Source: Aspergillus flavus
Lineage: Eukaryota; Ascomycota; Eurotiomycetes; Eurotiales; Aspergillaceae
Reading direction: 5' to 3'
DNA length: 64,000 nt
NCBI RefSeq assembly: GCF_009017415.1
Contig: NC_092408.1
Location: 2,728,001 to 2,792,000, forward strand
The translations under genes were made by a program, and so were the position numbers. This document shows positions 56,616-64,000 of the stretch, piece after piece; the first letter of the stretch is position 1; each line of letters opens with the position of its first letter. The notes under the pieces are model-generated. The model did not search any database, was not told the origin of the DNA, and was given only the letters and a program-made list of their open reading frames with translations.

Positions 56616-58681
56616 TCAATCCCATCCCCATGCTTCCAGCAACATCTTTTCTACCTTCCCCGTCGGAAAGGCATGTTCCTGACGCATGGTTCTCAAAACC
56701 CCTAGCAGGGCTTCCTGCTCCCCACGATCATTGAAATACTCCCCACATAATGTGATACCCATTAAAGCTTCAATAAAAGCCGGCGGGGACTGACGATTGC
56801 ACATCGCAATCCCACACAGCCGGCGCACAATGTTCTTCAGCGTAGTGGCCAGTTTCCTTTGACTAGAAACCGACCCCGGTCCTAAATTAGGTCGACTTTG
56901 ATCGAAAGCAACTAACAGAATGCGAGCGAGTTCGAGGTGTGTAGTCCCCGTGACGTGACAGCTCTCCAGATGCCAGATCTCTGGAAAGACCTGTCCGGAG
57001 CTGGTATCAGGCTCTCGGTAGCACATGGGCTCAAATGATTTTGGCAGGGCCAGTGTCAAGTCGCGTTCGTAATTCCGCAGCTTGTGCCATCGTGCCGGGT
57101 CGTGGTGACGACGTGAGGGTTGATCCGCGTTGTGAATGTGGCTGCTTCCGTAGCAGTATTCGAGAAGGTCGGCGCAGAAGATGACTAGTCTGTCTGCCCA
57201 GATGACGTCCTCGGCGGGGGATAGATTGCGGAATGCGTCGCAGTGGTTCATGGGGAAGTTGAGAGGACGTTGTTTCATGAATGAGGTAAAGAGTTCTTGA
57301 CGCAGGGCGACCCAGAAGGCGGCTTGGCGAAGGCCATCTGGTCTTGGGACGTGAGGAATGGTATATGGCCATAGGATGTTCGTCTGTGGAGTGGGAGAGG
57401 ATAGCGGATGGGAGGGCGAATCTGGTGGGTGTGGTGCATGGACCAGGTGGACCCCTGGGCCGTAAAGTTCCTCCTGTGAAGGATATACGGGAGGGGAGCT
57501 GTGCGGTAATGTTGCTACTAGTGGGACCTGTGCGTTAATAAACATGTTCAACATGCCTAAGAAAACTTCAGTATCCTCCTCGCCTTCGTGAAGTGGAGCG
57601 TCCATTTCTTCGTCGGTGCGAAGAATGATTGCCGCTGCCAGAAGAGCTTCATTGTGTATCTGTTCTGGATCCATGCTGAGTCGCAAAAGATCTTTAATGC
57701 ATTCATTGTGATAGTAGACGGCCGATTCCTCGCTCAAATTTGGCAATAGATGGCCCTGCCACTCGACTACGCCGGCAGAGTTGCGATACCTCTGCAAGCG
57801 AGTCAGATGGCGAGCTGATGTAGTAAGTATGGCATTCAACAGGGTGGGCGAGGAACGGGCCCGTTGCGGCACCAGACGGCTGAAGTGGCGCTCGTTGTCA
57901 CATAAATCAAAGCGAGGGCCAATGACCTCGGCGAAGTAGCGTAGGAGAATTGCTTGAAGGCGGATGTCAGTATTTCCAACAAAGACGACGGGTCTGTGTA
58001 TCTCTCTCTGCTTCTCAGGAGGTACTATGCTTGCACCTCGATGTAGCGCAGCCATATTTGAGCTTATCAGCGTAGTCATTTCTGACGCGGGTGTCTGCCC
58101 TTGTGTCCCACATTGAGTAGCACTCTTGGTGGAGCTGTTTGGACCCAGGGCATGAAATCGCGCATGCTCCGATTGAGCTCCTACGGCGGCCCCAGCCCGA
58201 AACGACACGTCCTCGCCGTCAGTCTCCTCATTTTCAGAATCACTCGCTGAGTAGTAGCCCGAGATGACGTCCACTGTCTCGTCGATAAACCTCAGCGGGG
58301 CTAATGACCTATCAGATGCTAATCGCTTTCTTTCGTCCGGCTTGACCGATAGCGTACTTACCCGATCTACGGCCCAGCTTTACCCAGACTTGGTCCGGAG
58401 CAAAGGCCTGGTCATACTTTGCACGGCTACCAGGACGAAACTGAATCGGATTCTTGCGAGGTTTGCGCCGTACACATGTCCGGTTGTGTCGCTTGCAGGG
58501 CTCACATTGGTCGGTTTCATACGTACCTAGGCAAATTAGCTTGGGTCTAGCCTTTTGCCTTTTAGATCAAGTACTTACATCGCAGATGCTTGGATCGGCA
58601 ATTGATACATGGGGGTTGAAGGGGCACTGCCCGACCCCGTGGGGAGACTGGCGGCGGCCGTGGGGGTTCGGGCGAGGCCAT
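56616..58681 (-). CDS. Zn2Cys6 transcription factor, 641 aa
   Basis: Three exons: 58681-58579, 58526-58362 and 58273-56616, with phase kept throughout. The long third exon alone lacks an ATG. The first exon supplies a Pro-rich start and the first half of the zinc cluster (PPCINCRSKHLR), and exon 2 completes it. Cysteines are at residues 25, 28, 35, 42, 45 and 52 (C-x2-C-x6-C-x6-C-x2-C-x6-C). A Ser/Glu-rich linker follows, then a helical fungal regulatory domain (LQAILLRYFAEVIGPRFDLC, NAILTTSARHLTRLQ, ALLAAAIILRTDEEMD). It is divergent from the sugar transporter at 59195 (513 bp between starts) and next to the Gfo/Idh gene, so it is the likely pathway-specific regulator of this locus (inference). 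Confidence 0.87.
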
Positions 58682-59194
58682 TCTTCGATTGGCTGTCGGA
58701 GGAGGAAATGCAGTACATCATACGTGAATTGCCCCTTTCGCTTCAGGGAGTAATTCGAAGGGTAGAAGACTACATGCAGTCGAATGATAGCAGAGAGAGG
58801 ACACGGTTATCGGGGCAGAATTGCCTCAAGAAAGGTTATCGGGCAAATTGGCGCCGAGGCAAAAGGCCAATCATTCTCTCCGATTGAGGGCCCACCGATT
58901 TAAATCATCCTGTCTTTTCCCCGCGTTTTCAAGGCCGCCGGAGTGATCCTGTATGTCCCAGCCAATCAGGATTCCGCTAATACGTCCAAGGAGACCCATA
59001 ACGCGTTTGTATGGGCTCTTCTGAATGTGTACCAACAGAGATACATGCTGGGCCACATTATAATCAGGTCTATAAAAGAGACCATGTGCGTCGTGTAGAG
59101 GCAACTCTTGTTCCAGGCTTGCAATTGCCTGTGAATTCGAAACATAATCAGTCGCTTGCTTTGGTTCAATTGCCCTGTGATATAGCAACTCACC
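58682..59194. promoter_or_regulatory. Divergent intergenic promoter region
   Basis: 513 bp between the start codons of the Zn2Cys6 regulator and the transporter. Shared operators are likely, but I can name no specific site with confidence. Confidence 0.5.
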
Positions 59195-60899
59195 ATGGCC
59201 CAAGACAAAGATGCAAAATCCCAATCTCCAACGTCCATAATGAATGATCCCAAAAAAGCGAACCTACCCGAAAATGCACACATCGAAGTGGCCGCTGGGA
59301 GTCTCACCACGGAAACTGGCATCGACGACCTCCCAGTTAGTATGTTCGTATGGCTTGTTGCCTTTACCGCTTCGATTGCTGGAATGTTGTTTGGCTACGA
59401 TACTGGGATTATCAGTGCTGTTCTTGTCTACATCCATGATGGGTTAGACCACCGCACGCTCACCAGCAACGAAAAGGAATTGATCACGTCCCTCTGCTCG
59501 GGTGGGGCGTTCTTCGGATCTATTTTGGCTGGATTGACGGCGGATAAGGTATCTACATCTATATGTCACTTCGTGATCGAAACGATTAACTAACTGTTTG
59601 CCTCGCGAAATATAGTTGGGACGCAAAGCAGCAATCTACTTCGGTTGCGCGTTGTTTACAATCGGAGCTGTCCTTCAAGGCGCCGCATACACGATTGCTC
59701 AAATGGCCGTGGGTCGGGTTGTAGTTGGCTTTGGTGTGGGGTCAGCTGCCATGGTGGTGCCTTTGTATATCGCTGAAGTAGCACCTGCGAAGGCCCGTGG
59801 ACGACTTATTGGCTTGAATAACATGTCAATCACCGGTGGTCAGGTAATCTCTTATGCTATCGGAGCTGCCTTTGCCAATGTCAACCATGGCTGGCGGTAC
59901 ATGGTAGGGCTCGGGGCATTGCCAGCCCTAATCCTGGCCGCTCTGATGCCTTTCTGCCCCGAGTCCCCACGCCACTTGGTATACAACCATCGCCAGGAGG
60001 AGGCCCGGGGCGTGCTCCGTAGAATCTACGGGCACCCATCCGACGTTCAGCTGGCTTCAGTTTTAGCCTCGATATCCGCCGCCTGTGACGAAGCTCGGGA
60101 GATCAACGATGGCGCGACGCGGTCGACCAAAATCAAGCAGCTTCATACCGTACCCAGCAATCTCCGGGCATTGATCAGCGCATGTGGCTTGATGGTCATA
60201 TCACAACTCTCGGGTTTCAATACACTTATGTACTACTCCTCGACACTGTTTGCATTAGTAGGCTTCGATAATCCCACCGCAGTAGGGATCGTCGTCGCTG
60301 GAACCAACTTCATCATGACCTGGGTCAACATGATGGTGATCGACAAGATGGGTCGTCGCCGACTGCTCTTATCCACAGCCTGGGGTATGTCCGTCGGTCT
60401 TATTGCGATAGCGGTAGCATTCTCCTTTATTCCAGTCGACCTAGATACTCTCGATTTGAAGAGCAACAGTGTCTCTCCTCCGGCGATTGTCGTCTTGGTG
60501 TTCATTATCTGGTTCGTGATTTTCTATGGCGTCTCGGTCGGCAACACGGCATGGATGAGCACGGATTTCTTCCCTCTGGAGGTCCGCGCGATGGGCACTA
60601 TGTGGATCACCTGCTCTAGCTGGGGAAGCAATGTCATTGTATCCAGCACGTTTTTGTCCATGATGAAGAGTATGACCCCGTCTGGAGCATTTGGGTTCTA
60701 TGCGGGCATCTGTGGTGTTGGGTACGTTTTGATATACTTTTTCTATCCGGAGGTGTCTGGTTTGTCGTTGGAGGAGATTAAGGAGGTATTCAAACATGGG
60801 TTTGGAGTGAGATACGCTCGGAATCTGCGCAAAGAGCGAAGGGATATTATCCAGGAGAGGTTGAGGATACAAGGCAAGACGGCTGTTGTGGGGCACTGA
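59195..60899 (+). CDS. MFS sugar transporter, myo-inositol transporter-like, 545 aa
   Basis: Two exons: 59195-59548 and 59616-60899, in phase. Twelve-helix sugar porter of the major facilitator superfamily. Motifs in order: GMLFGYDTGIISAVLVYI in helix 1, the loop ADK-LGRKAAIYFGC split by the intron, VGRVVVGFGVGSAAMVVPLY, the PESPRHL motif after helix 6, QLSGFNTLMYYSSTLF in helix 7, DKMGRRRLLL between helices 8 and 9, and PEVSGLSLEEI at the end. The helix 1 and helix 7 patterns resemble fungal ITR-type proton/myo-inositol symporters rather than hexose carriers. The cytosolic N-terminus is about 50 residues. Divergent from the adjacent Zn2Cys6 gene and 5 kb from a Gfo/Idh dehydrogenase, consistent with polyol uptake for oxidation. 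Confidence 0.9.
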
Positions 60900-62339
60900 G
60901 TTCATGTACACTTAAGGACGGATGAAGCATGAGATTACTATCTCTCAAACCAACTTTATTTATGAATAGCTAGATTGCATCTGATGGGCTTTATGATATG
61001 CTAACTTATTTCTTACTTCTAAATTGCCCAAAGCATATCGGCGTGACATCCGTAAATCTGTACCTTGGCCAGCGGAAAGGCCGCAACCACATATTCCTTC
61101 AGCCAAAAGATATATTGGCGGGTATGTAGCTCTCTCCCATGTCACTTGCAATTACCCCACGTAGGCACTGTTGTCCAGCTTGTTTGCCTCGCTTGGATGT
61201 GAAAGTTATTACATCGGGTGCCAGTACTAAGCCGACACTCAAGTCCTCCACAAGCCCCCGGTAGGACAAGAGGAAATATATTCCTGTTTGTGTTTGCTAT
61301 AGCTATACGTTTGACAGTGCCGGAATATATTTACAACGGGTGAGACCATCTGTGTGCATTGATTTCCGTGAGTCCTACGGGATGAGCCTTGTCATGATTC
61401 TGTCACGCTTTGATGGATATAGACCCATGTTTTTCGAGTCAGTGAATGGGCCATAAGTAGATCCGATTGTAGCCTATGTTTGACAAAAGGTTCTTTCAGA
61501 TATGGAACAAAGAAACGGACCATAAGGAGCCGACTCCCGCTTCAATCCCCTCTCACAACTGCGTCGGCCACCGTTACAGCAGTTAGGTATTTCGGGTCAC
61601 ACCAACAAGAGTCCCTATGAGCTTTAGTTACTCCGACAAGAAGACCATAACAGCGAACGAAAAAAGCAACAATCATCATCTCCCATGATGCTAACACTCC
61701 CAAGTCACCGCCATTTTGGCTAGGCTATTCACCTTCCGTGATCACTATATGCTGTGCTGAGTAACACGGACAGTCTAGACTCTATGGCTAGGTTGAACTA
61801 TATAAATGTGACAAGGATCAGACGGGATATTTTCCTTCTACTCATGTACATTCTTATTACGACTTAGGTCTGTGAACAGGAGTGTCCTAGACATTTACCC
61901 GCCGAAATTAGAATAACCAGTTGGGGAAACATACCCTTCGCTTGTTCTTGCGCAATTAAGACCTGTATGTATGCCTCTGGTTACAGTTGCACGAAGGTAT
62001 TTTCGACATTGGCAAAGAGGATACGACGTGATACTAAGTGAAAACAACTAAAGACTGCGTGTTTATGTCGGTGTGTTACAGGGCTATGCTTAGGCTGCGG
62101 AACATAAAACTAACAACTCGTGGTAGGACTCCCTGGTTGCTTACTATTCCTTTAGTGGATTCCTATGTCTATTCCAATCGAGGATCTAAAATAAAGTTCT
62201 ATAGCAACTCAAGAGCGGGGAGTACGTATACAGTTGACCTTTTACAAGGTTGCCAATTACCGCGTGGGTTAACGTAAACTTTCTAGTGTCTATGTATGCA
62301 CAGTAGCAAGTCCCATAGAACCAGGTCAAGGTAAATCAA
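60900..62339. other. Intergenic, nothing recognised
   Basis: 1.4 kb with only short frames and no motif. Confidence 0.5.
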
Positions 62340-63230
62340 TCAATAAAGAGAAATCTCTTCATAGATCATCTGAGGGCACTCCAAGGGAATCAAATGCTTC
62401 ACACTCTCAACAACCTTCAACGAAGTTTTGACCCCACTTTCTTCAAGGATTCGGCAAACCTCAGCCTCGACTCGCTCTCTTGGCTCGACAACATCCAGCT
62501 CCCCAACAAGAACACTCGCCCGAATACCAGCATGACCAATGATGCCCAGAGCCCTCCTTACACTCCCAGAAACATCTTCCGCCATCCCATACGTAGGCCA
62601 AGCTTTTTTGGCAAGGTTACTCCCACTCAAGCTGTCATGGACCACCAACTCGATATCGTCTTCACTTAAGTTCTTAGTGTTTGCGAGTACGTTCTTAACG
62701 GTCCACCTTACAGACTCCTCTGTCTCGTAGGCAACCTTTTGCTGTTCTTTCATCTCCGGTGGGAGGCTGAGGGCTGTTGGCGGGGCGGGGGCTACTAGAA
62801 CCAAGCCTTTCAATTCTCGAAGCAGATTCTCATTCAGGGTAGATAGCGTAGCCAGGGCTACTTTCGCTCCCATAGAATGACCCACGAATATAAAACCGTG
62901 GTTTAAAAGGTGATTCGTGCTAGCATCTTGCTTCAACTTCTCAAGTGCGAGTGCAACGTCGGACGCCATTGCCGTAATTGAATATGCCGTTCCATGTTCC
63001 TCAGATGGACCCATTGACTGACCCCAGCCCCGAAGGTCGAACGCAAGAATCGGATAGGTAGTATCCAGGGAAGTCGGTGAGCCGGGCGATGTGAGCTTGT
63101 GCCATGTCGAAGAAGACCCGCCCCAGTAGTGGAGGAGAACTAGAAGTGGCTTTTGGTTGTCGGTTGAAGGTCGAGAGATACGCGCGTGGAGTGATACGTC
63201 AGACGATATCTTGAGGAAGATGGACTCCAT
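62340..63230 (-). CDS. Alpha/beta hydrolase, 296 aa
   Basis: Single exon from the ATG at 63230; the open frame upstream begins only with TTG. Classical alpha/beta hydrolase of the Abhydrolase_1 type. The oxyanion region is LLVLLHYWGGSSSTWHKL, followed by ILAFDLRGWGQS, the nucleophile elbow FVGHSMGAK, the acid Asp in VLVGELDVVEP and the base His in ESVKHLIPLE. A helical cap lies between residues of about 145 and 225. No targeting signal. Resembles haloperoxidase/epoxide-hydrolase/lipase-like small enzymes; the substrate cannot be inferred. Confidence 0.88.
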   Translation of the reverse strand: MESIFLKISSDVSLHARISRPSTDNQKPLLVLLHYWGGSSSTWHKLTSPGSPTSLDTTYPILAFDLRGWGQSMGPSEEHGTAYSITAMASDVALALEKLKQDASTNHLLNHGFIFVGHSMGAKVALATLSTLNENLLRELKGLVLVAPAPPTALSLPPEMKEQQKVAYETEESVRWTVKNVLANTKNLSEDDIELVVHDSLSGSNLAKKAWPTYGMAEDVSGSVRRALGIIGHAGIRASVLVGELDVVEPRERVEAEVCRILEESGVKTSLKVVESVKHLIPLECPQMIYEEISLY

Positions 63231-64000
63231 TTTATTAATATTCAAGTTGTTGCTTGTGTGAATGTCTTTCAGTATGCTTGTTCCAGGCTATTTACACTGT
63301 GATCAACCCTCCATATATAATGCTATATCTAGATTGTTGGTCTCTTCGAATTGATTCCTTATGACTCATATGCTTACAAAATACATTGTTGAGACGTTAT
63401 TTGGAATTATGTCCCCATCATCATTTATATAGTACCTATGTCAGCAAATGCGGAATGATACCGCTGGGCACATAAGCATTCTAGAGTCAACTATCGAATC
63501 TAGTTGAAGTAAGCACTAGGTGATCCTGTCAGCAGTTTGGTTGGCCTTATTGGTGGGTAGGCTAGAGTGGGTCTGAATGCTTAGCATTAACCTAATCCGG
63601 GCTGAGATGGACAAAGTCGAGATTGGATACTGATGTAGAGCGAAACTAGTATGTTGGCATGTTTACCTTGATATAGGCTTGTAGGATGTAGATTAGGTTG
63701 GGTGGATAGCGATGTATTCATTAGAACATTTACTGCCCCTAGCTAGTGATAATAAACAGTAATATATGGCCCCGTAGCATCAGAGTAGGAGAAGGATATC
63801 CACGCTTGCAGGTCGGTGCAGTCATTCAGGTCCATATGTGGTCTAAAGCACAAATTATTAGCTTATTTCTAAAGACTTGCAGATATTCAAGACGAGGCAA
63901 ACTTACACATAAGAAGCCAAATTGTCAATGTATGATTGTGCGTGCTCGTGGAGCCCATGTCGTTTAAAGAATTCGACCATGACCTTTGCGACATCCAGAT
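63231..64000. other. Terminal intergenic stretch
   Basis: 770 bp to the window edge. No gene is supported, though an adjacent gene may start beyond the edge. Confidence 0.45.

Overview
This window is nuclear DNA of a filamentous ascomycete, most likely an Aspergillus-type member of the Eurotiales. The signs are short spliceosomal introns of about 45-85 nt with GTRAGT donors and CTAAC-type branch sites, fungal Zn2Cys6 regulators, an eqolisin-type glutamic peptidase, a secreted protein resembling the Asp f 4 allergen, DUF3433 and DUF202 membrane proteins, and a lone dispersed 5S rRNA gene. Exon models were built by hand from reading frames and splice signals. Nearly every multi-exon model keeps frame across all its junctions.

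Layout. 1-7.3 kb: two divergently transcribed multi-exon genes of unknown function, one running off the left edge and one encoding 1163 aa. 8.8-14.3 kb: a possible sugar-utilisation group made of a Zn2Cys6 regulator, a short-chain dehydrogenase with a GC-AG intron, and an SMP-30/gluconolactonase gene broken by one in-frame TAG. 14.8-16.0 kb: the decayed remains of a second Zn2Cys6 regulator. 16.6-24.1 kb: an ATP-grasp ligase between two diverged inverted repeats in AT-rich DNA, then a POT-family peptide transporter and an aldo-keto reductase; this could be a small peptide-modifying locus. 25-32 kb: an alpha/beta hydrolase, a DUF202 protein, a secreted glutamic peptidase and an Asp f 4-like protein.

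32-35.8 kb has no gene I can support. 35.8-41.4 kb: a PEP mutase/isocitrate lyase superfamily enzyme, a secreted M14 carboxypeptidase, the 5S rRNA gene and a DUF218 protein. 41.7-44.9 kb: a STAND (Goodbye-NACHT) gene carrying several disabling changes. 45.2-50.6 kb: a secreted FAD oxidoreductase and a large DUF3433 membrane protein. 53-61 kb: a Gfo/Idh/MocA dehydrogenase, a Zn2Cys6 regulator and, divergent from the regulator, a myo-inositol-type sugar transporter. Together these look like a polyol (inositol) uptake and oxidation locus, interrupted by an unknown gene and an SDR relic. 62.3-63.2 kb: a further alpha/beta hydrolase.

A recurring theme is gene decay. At least three genes (lactonase, the 14.8-16 kb regulator, the STAND protein) and perhaps two more carry internal stops or frameshifts. 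Several of the stops could have arisen by C-to-T or G-to-A transitions in a CpA context. That pattern is compatible with old repeat-induced point mutation, but it is not shown here.
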